Shown: piece after piece, positions 1 to 10,296 of the stretch
Numbering within the stretch: position 1 is the stretch's first letter
How the letters are laid out: each line of letters opens with the position of its first letter
Assembly (NCBI GenBank): GCA_938008925.1
Contig: CALLIQ010000682.1
Coordinates: 1 to 13,635, forward strand
Source: an uncultured Acidimicrobiales bacterium
Lineage (GTDB): Bacteria; Actinomycetota; Acidimicrobiia; Acidimicrobiales; SZUA-35
Length of the DNA stretch: 13,635 bases
Direction of reading: 5' to 3'
The notes under the pieces: model-generated
The model's input: the letters and a program-made list of their open reading frames with translations, nothing else
What the model was told of the DNA's origin: nothing
The model's database searches: none
Made by a program: the position numbers and the translations under genes

Positions 1-100
1 GGATGCCTTCGGCTGTGATGATCAGCCTCGGGCTGTCCCAATCAGCCGCTTGCTGTCCCAATCAGCGTCGCGCTGTCCCAATCAGCCTCTGGCTGTGCGA
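1..100. repeat. 20-bp tandem repeat array at the gmk 3' end
   Basis: Four regular units lie at 21-40, 41-60, 61-80 and 81-100, all of the form ATCAGC-(5-6 variable bases)-GCTGTCCCA on the plus strand; 1-20 looks like a decayed fifth unit. The unit at 81-100 covers the last codons and stop of gmk, so the array seems to be a duplication of the gene's own tail. Read as minus-strand RNA each unit can form a small GCTG...CAGC or GGCTG...CAGCC hairpin with a 7-base loop. The period is not a multiple of three, so the array does not code as a repeat. It may continue left of the window. No gene is seen in 1-81. Confidence 0.88.
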
Positions 101-669
101 ATCACGTCCATCATCGACTCCACCGTGTCGGCGATGTCGACATTGACGATCTGCGCTGCGCCGAGCTCTTCGCCAGCGTCGGCCTCTTCACGCGCCTTCG
201 CCAGCCGCTGGGCGACCTTGTCTTCCGGGTCGCCTCGATGGCGGAGACGCGCTTCTTGTTCAGCAGCCGAGGGCGCAGACAAGAAGATCAACAGCGCGTC
301 AGGATCGACGCCGACCACCTGCCGAGCGCCCTGCACGTCGATCTCGAGGATCAGGTCGCGGTCGGCTGGGGCCTCGGGCATCGGTGTCCCGTAGTAGTTC
401 CCGAGGAACTCTGCGTACTCGAGGAAGCCACCGGCCTCGATGCGCTCCTCGAACGCCTCACGGCTGACGAACACATAGGCGTCGTCGGCCTCACCCGGTC
501 GTTGCTCGCGCGTCGTCCACGATCGACTCAGCCAGAACTCGTCCGGATAGGCGTCGACCAGCGCCGCGACCACCGTGCCCTTGCCGACCCCACCGGGTCC
601 CGACACCACGATCACCAGCCGATCGCTGGCCTCAGCGGGCACCAGCCGATCGCCGGCCTCAGCGGGCAC
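82..669 (-). CDS. gmk: Guanylate kinase (start uncertain)
   Basis: A guanylate kinase that converts GMP to GDP with ATP. From GTG 669 it has 195 residues: P-loop S-G-P-G-G-V-G-K-G-T (23-32), GMP-binding T-T-R (52-54) and R-P-G-E (57-60), Y-G-T-P (93-96) and E-I-D-V-Q-G-A (109-115), followed by the lid region R-L-R-H-R-G (141-146). The 27-bp repeat supplies three equivalent GTG codons (669, 642, 615), which give 195, 186 or 177 residues. None has a well-spaced ribosome binding site; the longest non-overlapping version is given. The shortest would start four residues before S-G-P, close to many Gmk proteins. The final codons (V-I-R-T-A-R-G) form the first unit of a 20-bp repeat array. Gmk follows mihF as in other actinobacteria. 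Function is secure, N-terminus is not. Confidence 0.92.
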   Translation of the reverse strand: MPAEAGDRLVPAEASDRLVIVVSGPGGVGKGTVVAALVDAYPDEFWLSRSWTTREQRPGEADDAYVFVSREAFEERIEAGGFLEYAEFLGNYYGTPMPEAPADRDLILEIDVQGARQVVGVDPDALLIFLSAPSAAEQEARLRHRGDPEDKVAQRLAKAREEADAGEELGAAQIVNVDIADTVESMMDVIRTARG

Positions 670-681
670 CAGCCGATCGCT
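614..681. repeat. 27-bp tandem repeat, 2.5 copies, at the gmk start
   Basis: Two full copies (614-640 and 641-667) differ only at one base (T626 against C653) and are followed by a 14-base partial copy (668-681). In the gmk frame each unit encodes D-R-L-V-P-A-E-A-(S/G), and each places one GTG codon in frame, at 669, 642 and 615. The near identity indicates recent duplication. The array begins at the last base of the mihF stop codon. Confidence 0.92.
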
Positions 682-995
682 CAGGAGAACTCCTCGAGCA
701 ACGCCTTGCGCTGCTGTGCTCCGAGGCCGGACAGACGACGCGATTCCGCGATCCCGATCTCTTCCATCGTTCGACGGGCCTTGACCTTGCCGACGCCGGG
801 CAGCGACTCGAGCACCGCCAAGACCTTGATCTTCGCGATGACCTCGTCCTCGTCGGCTTGTTCGAGCAGCTCGGGGAACGTGACCGACCCCATCTTGAGC
901 CGCATCTTCATCTCCGAGCGCACGCGACGGACTTCGGCAGCCTTCGCCAGGGCGGCAGCCCGCTGTTCTTCGCTCAACTGGGGAGGTTGTGGCAT
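681..995 (-). CDS. mihF: Actinobacterial integration host factor (mIHF)
   Basis: A 104-residue DNA-binding protein typical of mIHF, a nucleoid-associated protein restricted to actinobacteria and unrelated in fold to IHF of E. coli. A basic N-terminal helix (L-S-E-E-Q-R-A-A-A-L-A-K-A-A, then R-R-x-R) leads to the helix-two-turn-helix segment L-E-S-L-P-G-V-G-K-V-K-A-R (62-74), and the family's closing R-R-L-S-G-L-G-x-Q-Q-R-K-A-L-L-E (86-101) is present. It sits 11 bp after pyrF and upstream of gmk, the usual actinobacterial position. Its stop codon overlaps the first bases of the 27-bp repeat array that forms the gmk N-terminus. Identification is secure; it is the strongest evidence here for an actinobacterial source. 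Confidence 0.95.
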   Translation of the reverse strand: MPQPPQLSEEQRAAALAKAAEVRRVRSEMKMRLKMGSVTFPELLEQADEDEVIAKIKVLAVLESLPGVGKVKARRTMEEIGIAESRRLSGLGAQQRKALLEEFS

Positions 996-1006
996 GGCGC
1001 CAGACC

Positions 1007-1726
1007 CTATCCGGCTGAAATGTCGCCCAAGAGGGCATCGGCCGCTGCGGCCGGATCATCGGCCTCGGTCACCGCTCGACCGATGACCAACAGGTCGGCT
1101 CCGGCCTGCAACGCCTCGGCTGGGGTCACGGCCTTTGGCTGGTCGTGCCGGTTCGCTCCCGCAGCGCGAATGCCGGGGACGACCCGAAGCGTGCGGGGCG
1201 CCATCTCCCGAATGTCCTTGAGATCCGATGCGGCGCACACGATGCCGCCACACCCCGCCTCGACGGCGACGCGAAGACGGGCCGGGACGATGTGGTCCGG
1301 AGCGTCGGCGTCGCTCGTGAGGACCGTGATGGCGAGTGCAGTCGGATCGGGAAGACCCGCCTGGCGAGCACCTTCGGTGAAGCCTTCGACGCCGGCCTTC
1401 AACATCGCGGGGCCGCCGTGCGCGTGCATCGTGAGGTAGGAGACACCGAGGGCGCCGGCGACCGATGCCGCTTTGTGGACGGTGGTCGGAATGTCGTGGA
1501 GCTTGATGTCGAGGAAGACGTCGTAGCCCATGTCGATCATGGCGCCGACGGCGTCGGGACCGGCGGCGGCGAACAGCTCGAGGCCGACCTTGGCGACCCC
1601 GAACCAGGGAGCGAGCTGACGGGCGTAACGAGTCGCCTCGACGAGATCGTCGACGTCGAGGGCCAACGCCATCTTTGCTCGCATGGCCGGATCGAGTCCG
1701 GCGACGTCCTGGGTCGTTTCCGCCAT
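1007..1726 (-). CDS. pyrF: Orotidine 5'-phosphate decarboxylase
   Basis: A 239-residue OMP decarboxylase, the last step to UMP. Catalytic tetrad residues are D24 (A-L-D-V-D), K46 (A-K-V-G-L-E), and D73, K75, D78 in L-D-I-K-L-H-D-I-P. The phosphate-binding end shows V-P-G-I-R (183-187) and V-I-G-R-A-V-T (214-220). The ATG at 1726 is chosen because GAGG lies six bases upstream and the preceding in-frame sequence overlaps pyrD without similarity to any domain. The gap to pyrD is 49 bp without a terminator or gene. The downstream mihF start is 11 bp after the pyrF stop, so pyrF, mihF and gmk are probably cotranscribed. Confidence 0.96.
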   Translation of the reverse strand: MAETTQDVAGLDPAMRAKMALALDVDDLVEATRYARQLAPWFGVAKVGLELFAAAGPDAVGAMIDMGYDVFLDIKLHDIPTTVHKAASVAGALGVSYLTMHAHGGPAMLKAGVEGFTEGARQAGLPDPTALAITVLTSDADAPDHIVPARLRVAVEAGCGGIVCAASDLKDIREMAPRTLRVVPGIRAAGANRHDQPKAVTPAEALQAGADLLVIGRAVTEADDPAAAADALLGDISAG

Positions 1727-1775
1727 GGGAATCCTCTGGTTCTGTCGTTTCGCGTGAGCGAGATCGTGAGCTTTG

Positions 1776-2794
1776 TCAGTCGGCGAGTCGGGCCGCGCCG
1801 ATGAGTTCGGCGAAGTGGCCGATCCCCTGTTTAGCGCACCAGGCATCCAACTCGGCGGTAATGCGTGCACAGGCTCGCGGGTCGGCGAACGTCGCGGTCC
1901 CGACCTGCACCGCGCTGGCTCCCACCAGGGCGAACTCCACGACGTCCTCGGCCGACGCGACGCCTCCGGCTGCGACGATCGGAATGTCGGGATGGGCGGC
2001 GTGAACATCGGCCACCGCCTTGACCGCGAGCGGGTGGATCGCTGGGCCGGACACACCGCCGGGCCGGCCAGGTCCGCCGACCGCACCGATCCGGGGGCGT
2101 CGGGTCACCGGGTCGATGCTCAGACCGAAGTAGGTGTTCACGAGCGTCACCGCCTCCGCTCCCCCAGCGACCGCCGCTGCAGCGATGTCGGGCAGTCCGG
2201 GCCCGACGTTTGGGCTGAGCTTGGCCCATCGCGGCAGCCCACAGGCCGCCGTCGCAGCCACGACGTCTTCGGTCATCGCCGCGTCGTGAGCGAACAGTTC
2301 GTTGCCGTGCTCGGTGTTCGGGCACGAGATGTTGACTTCGACGGCGACGACCGACTCGCTGATGCCGTTGAGCATCTCGGCCGCGGCGGCGTAGTCGGCA
2401 ACCGTTCCTCCCCAGATCGACACGACGACCGTTGCCCCGGCCGCTTCGAGTTCGGGAAGGTCGGTGGCGACCCACGCCTCGACACCGGGGCCCTGCAAAC
2501 CGACCGAGTTGATCATTCCCGACGGGGTCTGATGGACACGCACCGCCGGATTGCCGTCCCAGGGATAGGGCGCCAGCGACTTCACGACGACGGCGCCAAG
2601 CGACGAAAGGTCGACATAGGCCGACAACTCAGCCCCGTGTCCAGCGGTTCCTGCGGCGGTCAGCACCGGCGACGACAGCGCAACCGAGCCGACTGCGGTG
2701 GACAGGTCGGTCGACGAGTCCGTCGAGGGGTCAATCGACGGGCCGGCCGATCGACCGGTCGCCATGTTCTTCGCCCGCGACCTGAGCCCCGCCA

Positions 2795-2795
<1 letters not shown>
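1776..2795 (-). CDS. pyrD: Dihydroorotate dehydrogenase, class 1B type
   Basis: A 339-residue FMN barrel enzyme that oxidises dihydroorotate to orotate. It matches class 1B catalytic subunits: S-G-M-I-N-S-V-G-L-Q-G-P-G (92-104), active-site C158 in N-I-S-C-P-N (155-160), K-L-S-P-N-V (192-197), V-N-T-Y-F-G-L (219-225), G-V-S-G-P-A-I-H-P (247-255) and V-G-T-A-T-F (298-303). Class 1B enzymes normally use the FAD/iron-sulfur partner PyrK to pass electrons to NAD; pyrK is often adjacent but is absent here. The start shares one base with the carB stop (TGATG). About 33 residues before the barrel are a Ser/Asp/Thr-rich extension containing S-T-D-S-S-T-D; an alternative start at M11 (2765) would shorten it. 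It has no N-terminal membrane helix of the kind seen in class 2 enzymes. Confidence 0.94.
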
Positions 2796-6139
<3,344 letters not shown>

Positions 6140-6144
6140 CTGGG

Positions 6145-7359
6145 CTAGCTCCGTGAGGCAGTGCCGGGAGTGATCATCCGGGCGAATCGTTCGAACAGGT
6201 GGATGGAGTCGTGTGGGCCGGGACTGGCCTCGGGGTGGTGCTGCACGCTGAACGCCTGGGCGTCGCGCACCGACATGCCTTCGCAGACACCGTCGTTGAG
6301 GTTGATGTGGGTCATGTCGGCGACCGAGCCGAGCGAATCGGCGACGACGGCGAAGTTGTGGTTCTGGCTCGTCATCTCGACCTTGCCGGTCGCGATCTCC
6401 TGCACGGGGTGGTTCGCACCGTGATGACCGAACGGCAGCTTCTCGATCGACGCACCAATAGCCAGTGACAGCAACTGATGACCGAGGCAGATCCCGAAGA
6501 TCGGCACGTTGCCGACCAGATTGCCGATGGCCTCGATCGAGTCCGGAACCGTCTCGGGATCGCCCGGACCGTTCGACAAGAAGACGCCGGCGGGTTGGCG
6601 AGCGAGCACGTCGGCGGCGGGGGTCGATGCGGGTACGACCTCGACCGAGGCGAACCGACCGAGGAAGTCCAGGATCGAGGTCTTGACGCCGAAGTCGTAG
6701 GCGACGACCGACGGGCCAGCGCCCTCGGGCAACCCAACCCGGTACGGCTCCCGAGTGGTGACCGCGTTGACGAGATCGATGCCGTCGGTCCCCGGCTCGG
6801 CCGCCGCGGCAGCCGTGAGCGCAGCGAGATCCATCGCTCCGTCGCCCTCGGTCGCTCCGAACGCACCCGGAATCGCACCGTTCTGGCGAATGATGCGCGT
6901 GAGGCGTCGGGTGTCGATCCCGGCGATGCCAGACAGATTGAGTCGTCGGAGGAAGTCGTCGAGGTGTACTTCGGCGCGGTGGTTCGAGTGGCGCCTGGCC
7001 ATGTCTCGAACGATCACGCCGCGAGCGAAGCCACCGCGACTCTGGTTGTCGGCCCGGTTGGTCCCGTAGTTGCCGATGTGGGGGTAGGTGAAGGTGATGA
7101 TCTGACCGGCGTAGGACGGGTCGGTGATGATCTCCTGGTAGCCCGACAGCGCCGTGTTGAACACGACCTCGCCCGAGGCGACCCCGCGAAGGATCGGGGC
7201 GCCGATCAGTTCGCCCTCGAAGACCGATCCGTCGGCCAGCACGAGGGCGCCGGCGACGGGTGGTGCGTGGGTGGAAGCGGTGGCGGCTGCCGCCCCGGTC
7301 ACGGTGTTCATCGTGCGGGGGTTCTGCGTTGCGGTCGCCGGGGTCTGGGTGTTCGTCAT
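6145..7359 (-). CDS. carA: Carbamoyl-phosphate synthase small (glutaminase) chain
   Basis: A 404-residue CarA. It hydrolyses glutamine and passes ammonia through a tunnel to CarB for carbamoyl phosphate synthesis. The N-terminal CarA domain begins at about residue 38 (A-L-V-L-A-D-G-S-V-F-E-G) with G-Y-Q-E-I-I-T-D-P-S-Y (73-83). The class I amidotransferase domain shows S-N-G-P-G-D-P (262-268), nucleophile C291 in F-G-I-C-L-G-H, and H375 and E377 in Q-H-H-P-E-A-S-P-G. The ATG at 7359 overlaps the pyrC stop as ATGA and is preceded by GAGG with a seven-base spacer. The open frame extends much further upstream, but that part runs across pyrC in another frame and lacks CarA similarity. About 37 Ala/Thr-rich residues precede the domain. 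It lies 5 bp before carB. Confidence 0.96.
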   Translation of the reverse strand: MTNTQTPATATQNPRTMNTVTGAAAATASTHAPPVAGALVLADGSVFEGELIGAPILRGVASGEVVFNTALSGYQEIITDPSYAGQIITFTYPHIGNYGTNRADNQSRGGFARGVIVRDMARRHSNHRAEVHLDDFLRRLNLSGIAGIDTRRLTRIIRQNGAIPGAFGATEGDGAMDLAALTAAAAAEPGTDGIDLVNAVTTREPYRVGLPEGAGPSVVAYDFGVKTSILDFLGRFASVEVVPASTPAADVLARQPAGVFLSNGPGDPETVPDSIEAIGNLVGNVPIFGICLGHQLLSLAIGASIEKLPFGHHGANHPVQEIATGKVEMTSQNHNFAVVADSLGSVADMTHINLNDGVCEGMSVRDAQAFSVQHHPEASPGPHDSIHLFERFARMITPGTASRS

Positions 7360-8654
7360 CGGGTTGCCTCGAAGTTCTCGACCACGACAGCGCCGCGGTG
7401 GATGGTGTGACGGACTCGTCCGGTCAGTTCTCGACCGGCGAAGGGAGTATTGCGCGCTCGGCTGGCGAGCTCGCTGGGATTGACGGTCCAGCGGTGGGAG
7501 GGATCGACCACGGCCAGGTTGGCGGGGGCGCCGACCTCGATCGGCCGTCCATGGCGGTCGCCGATGCCAGCGATCGCCGCCGGTTTCCAGGAGAGGAGTG
7601 CGACGACGTCGGCGAGCTCGAGATCGAGCTCGGTCAGTGCGACGCCCAATGCGGTCTCGAGACCGATGACCCCGGCAGGCGCCTGATCGAAGGGGCGTTC
7701 CTTGTCGTCTGGGGTGTGGGGCGCATGATCGGTGGCGATCGCGTCGATCGCCCCGTCGGCCAGTCCGGTTCGTATCGCTTCGACATCGTCGGCGGTCCGC
7801 AGCGGGGGCGACACCTTGAAGAGCGGGTCGTAACCGGCGCACGCGGCATCGGTGAACGACATGTGGTGCGGCGTGGCATCAGCCGAGATCGGCAGCCCTC
7901 CCGCCTTCGCCGCTCGGACCATGGCGACACTTCCCGCCGTCGAGATGCTCTGGAAGTGCACGCGAGCCCCGGTGAGTCGAGCGAGTGCGATGTCGCGCAT
8001 CACCATGAGCTCCTCGGCTTCCGCCGGCGCTCCCTCAATCCCGAGCCTCGACGACCACTCGCCCTCGTGCATGTGTGCGCCCCGAGAGAGCGACGCGACA
8101 TCGCACCGTTGGGCGAGCACCAGCGACGTTCCGTCGCCGTTCGGGATCGACGCGGCGTAGTCGAGGGCCGAACGCATGAATCCTGCGTCTTGCACCCCTC
8201 GGCCGTCATCGGCGAAGACACGAACGCCGAGCGACGCCAGCTCCCCCATCGGCGACAACTCTGCTCCCGCCCGGCCGATGCTGATGGTGGCCGCGGGAAC
8301 GACCTCGCACGATGCGCCGGCGCTGTTGGCCAGCACATCGCTCACGACCGAGGCCGCGTCGGCACACGGTTCGGTGGCCGGCATGGCGACGACGGCGGTG
8401 TATCCGCCCTTGGCCGCTGCCCGGGTTCCCGTCTCGATGGTCTCGGCGGCTTCGTGCCCCGGTTGACGGAGGTGGGTGTTGAGGTCGACGAAACCCGGAA
8501 CGATCACGGCGCCGGCCGCATCGAGAGTTCGGTCTCCGGTGAGAGCCGGACCGACCTCGAGCACGGTCCCGTCGACATCGTCGACCAGGACGTCGCCGGA
8601 GCGCTCGCCGGCCTGGTCGAGGATCCGACCTCCGGCGATGACGGTGGTGCTCAT
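7356..8654 (-). CDS. pyrC: Dihydroorotase-like protein, class I, with a degraded metal site
   Basis: A 432-residue amidohydrolase colinear with class I dihydroorotases, in the pyrC position of the operon. The normal enzyme cyclises carbamoyl-aspartate to dihydroorotate using zinc. Overall similarity is clear: P-G-F-V-D-L (53-58), I-E-T-G (73-76), V-F-A-D-D-G (146-151), T-P-H-H (261-264) and A-T-D-H-A-P-H (307-313). However, the usual D-x-H-x-H reads D-L-N-T-H, so the first histidine is N59; the A-Q-H histidine is R183; the C-H-x-S-T histidine is S236. The conserved asparagine of M-x-N-T is A93, and K-x-N-P-P-L-R reads with S282. H61, R63, D150 and D309 remain. Most likely it is a catalytically inactive pseudo-dihydroorotase that supports PyrB, with the active enzyme elsewhere; a different chemistry is possible. 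Its start and stop overlap pyrB and carA (ATGA at each). Confidence 0.88.
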   Translation of the reverse strand: MSTTVIAGGRILDQAGERSGDVLVDDVDGTVLEVGPALTGDRTLDAAGAVIVPGFVDLNTHLRQPGHEAAETIETGTRAAAKGGYTAVVAMPATEPCADAASVVSDVLANSAGASCEVVPAATISIGRAGAELSPMGELASLGVRVFADDGRGVQDAGFMRSALDYAASIPNGDGTSLVLAQRCDVASLSRGAHMHEGEWSSRLGIEGAPAEAEELMVMRDIALARLTGARVHFQSISTAGSVAMVRAAKAGGLPISADATPHHMSFTDAACAGYDPLFKVSPPLRTADDVEAIRTGLADGAIDAIATDHAPHTPDDKERPFDQAPAGVIGLETALGVALTELDLELADVVALLSWKPAAIAGIGDRHGRPIEVGAPANLAVVDPSHRWTVNPSELASRARNTPFAGRELTGRVRHTIHRGAVVVENFEATR

Positions 8655-9697
8655 GCGCCGACCGCCCCGCTCGCAACCGCCGCGTCAGCGCTCGGTGAGG
8701 CTGTCGCCATGGGATCGCCAGCCGGCTCGGCTTGGCCCTCGGACTCGGTGGGAGCGTCCTGTTCGTCGAATCGGCCAGGCCCGAGCACGGAGTAGAGAAC
8801 GGCCATGCGAACCGGGACACCGTTCGCGACCTGTCCGAGCACGACGGCCCGGGGATCGTCGGCGACTTCGGGGTCGATCTCGACCCCCCGATTCATCGGT
8901 CCGGGATGCATCACGAGCGCATCGGGGCGAAGGTACTGAGCTCGATCGACGGTGAGGCCGAAGCGGGTGCGATATTCCCGGTCGCTCGGGAGCAGGCCCG
9001 CCCCCATCCGTTCCTTCTGGATACGCAGGAAGTAGGCGACGTCGAGATCGCCGATCACATCGTCGAGACTCGCTTCGACGCTGACCGGCCAGCCGACGAT
9101 GCTCGACGGGAGCAGCGTCTGAGGAGCGACGAGCACCACCTCGGCGCCCAGCTTCGTGAAGGCCTGTGCGTTCGATCGGGCGACCCGCGAGTGCTTGATG
9201 TCGCCGACGAGGGCGATCCGCTTGCCGGCGAAGGGTTGCTCACCCTCGACCAGGTTCATCCGTTCCCGAATGGTGTAGCAATCGAGCAGCGCTTGCGTCG
9301 GGTGCTGGTGCCATCCGTCGCCAGCATTGACGACGGCGGCGTCGGTCCACTGCGAAATCATCGTCGGCACGCCCGAACTGGCATGACGCACGACGATCGA
9401 GTCGACTCCCATCGCCGTGATCGTCTCGATGGTGTCTCGGAGCGATTCGCCCTTCTTCAGCGAGCTCGCGCCGGCCGAGAAGTTGACGACGTCGGCCGAG
9501 AGTCGGCGAGCGGCGATGTCGAAGCTCGTGCGAGTCCTGGTGGAGTCCTCGAAGAACGCCAGCACGACCGTTCGTCCTCGCAGAGCGGGGACCTTTGGCA
9601 TGTCTCGGGCCTGGACCTCGGCGAAGTCGTCGGCGAGTTCGAGCACCGACACGAGATCGGCGGCGCTGAGATCCTCGATGGAGATGAGATCACGCAT
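8651..9697 (-). CDS. pyrB: Aspartate carbamoyltransferase catalytic subunit
   Basis: A 348-residue ATCase catalytic chain. It condenses carbamoyl phosphate with L-aspartate to N-carbamoyl-aspartate, the committed step of UMP synthesis. All signature motifs are intact: carbamoyl phosphate loop F-F-E-D-S-T-R-T-R-T-S-F (48-59), S-L-K-K-G-E-S (79-85), H-Q-H-P-T-Q-A-L-L-D (130-139), H-S-R (169-171), the aspartate loop L-R-I-Q-x-E-R (224-230) and H-P-G-P-M-N-R (264-270). The last 38 residues (from about 311) are an extra acidic, Ala/Ser/Pro-rich tail that looks disordered. No regulatory pyrI is nearby. The stop overlaps the pyrC start as ATGA. In other bacteria PyrB forms complexes with active or inactive dihydroorotase chains, relevant to the unusual PyrC next door. 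Confidence 0.96.
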   Translation of the reverse strand: MRDLISIEDLSAADLVSVLELADDFAEVQARDMPKVPALRGRTVVLAFFEDSTRTRTSFDIAARRLSADVVNFSAGASSLKKGESLRDTIETITAMGVDSIVVRHASSGVPTMISQWTDAAVVNAGDGWHQHPTQALLDCYTIRERMNLVEGEQPFAGKRIALVGDIKHSRVARSNAQAFTKLGAEVVLVAPQTLLPSSIVGWPVSVEASLDDVIGDLDVAYFLRIQKERMGAGLLPSDREYRTRFGLTVDRAQYLRPDALVMHPGPMNRGVEIDPEVADDPRAVVLGQVANGVPVRMAVLYSVLGPGRFDEQDAPTESEGQAEPAGDPMATASPSADAAVASGAVGA

Positions 9698-9709
9698 CGT
9701 CGCGTCCCC

Positions 9710-10276
9710 TCATCGCTGCATGATCCCGAGTTCGACGCCGTCGATGGTGGCGTTCACGACCTCGTCTCGCCGGGTCGGCAGGTTCTTGCCGACGTAGTCG
9801 GGACGGATCGGCAGTTCGCGGTGGCCGCGATCGACCATGACGGCCAGCTGAACCGCACGGGGTCGCCCCTGATCGACCAGTGCGTCGAGCGCAGCACGAA
9901 TCGTCCGGCCGGTGAACAGCACGTCGTCGGCGAGGACGACCGTCTTGCGACCGACATCGAACTCGATCTCGGTCGAGGCTTCTGGAAGCACCGGGCGAAG
10001 GCTGATGTCATCGCGGTAGAAGGCGACATCGAGCTTGCCGACCGGCACCTCGACGCCTTCGATCTCCTCGAGCGCGATGGCGAGCGACTCCGCCATCGGC
10101 ACACCGCCGGTTTGCAGTCCGACGAGGACGACGTCGGTCAGCCCCTCGTTCCGCTCGATGATCTCATGGGCCATTCGCCGGATGGCTCTGGCGACCGCAT
10201 CACGGTCGAGAATCGTGGTCTGGGCAACAAAAACGCCCCCAAACGGGGGCGTGCGTCGTCGTTCGCGTTCTGCCAA
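9710..10276 (-). CDS. pyrR: PyrR, pyrimidine operon regulator / uracil phosphoribosyltransferase
   Basis: A 188-residue PyrR of the type I phosphoribosyltransferase fold. It binds UMP/UTP and the pyr leader RNA, and in many bacteria also makes UMP from uracil and PRPP. The PRPP loop is V-V-L-A-D-D-V-L-F-T-G-R-T (113-125), and the conserved V-D-R-G-H-R-E-L-P-I-R (148-158) is present. The usual T-R-G of the pyrophosphate loop reads T-G-G (residues 56-58, in V-G-L-Q-T-G-G-V-P), so catalytic activity may be reduced; this is inference. The TTG start is fixed by AGGAG six bases upstream. Its first 20 residues are not conserved and are encoded across the terminator hairpin, making the extension look like a leader peptide fused to the protein. 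It heads the operon and lies 12 bp before pyrB, whose ribosome binding site GAGGGG overlaps the pyrR stop. Confidence 0.93.
   Translation of the reverse strand: MAERERRRTPPFGGVFVAQTTILDRDAVARAIRRMAHEIIERNEGLTDVVLVGLQTGGVPMAESLAIALEEIEGVEVPVGKLDVAFYRDDISLRPVLPEASTEIEFDVGRKTVVLADDVLFTGRTIRAALDALVDQGRPRAVQLAVMVDRGHRELPIRPDYVGKNLPTRRDEVVNATIDGVELGIMQR
10229..10252 (-). terminator. Intrinsic terminator inside the 5' coding region of pyrR
   Basis: On the minus strand an 8-bp perfect stem (ACGCCCCC, 10252-10245; GGGGGCGT, 10240-10233) with the loop GTTT is followed by TTTT, then GTT. Stem strength and the U-run make this a strong Rho-independent terminator in the direction of the operon. The other strand has no T-run after the hairpin. 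It encodes codons 9-16 of pyrR (T-P-P-F-G-G-V-F), so a ribosome translating the start of pyrR would melt it. It therefore looks like an attenuator: untranslated transcripts stop here and translated ones read on into the operon. Confidence 0.8.
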
Positions 10277-10282
10277 TCGCTT

Positions 10283-10287
10283 CTCCT
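10283..10287 (-). promoter_or_regulatory. Ribosome binding site that fixes the TTG start of pyrR
   Basis: AGGAG is followed by a six-base spacer and then TTG (10276-10274). This ideal spacing makes TTG the only credible start of pyrR: no other ATG, GTG or TTG is found in frame until codon 35, which would delete the conserved first helix. The site lies a few bases beyond the PyrR-binding loop, so PyrR bound to the loop could block it. Confidence 0.75.
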
Positions 10288-10296
10288 GCTCTCCGT

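Noticed and set aside
1..100. CRISPR array
   Set aside because: The units are 20 bp with only 5-6 variable bases, too short for repeat plus spacer, and there are no cas genes.
670..1059. Upstream in-frame extension of gmk
   Set aside because: Runs across mihF in another frame with Arg-rich shadow sequence; the real start lies in the 27-bp repeats.
1727..2086. Upstream in-frame extension of pyrF
   Set aside because: Overlaps pyrD out of frame and lacks similarity; ATG 1726 has GAGG at good spacing and starts just before the OMP decarboxylase domain.
7360..7842. Upstream in-frame extension of carA
   Set aside because: Arg/Pro-rich sequence overlapping pyrC in another frame; the ATG at 7359 has a ribosome binding site and an ATGA overlap with pyrC.
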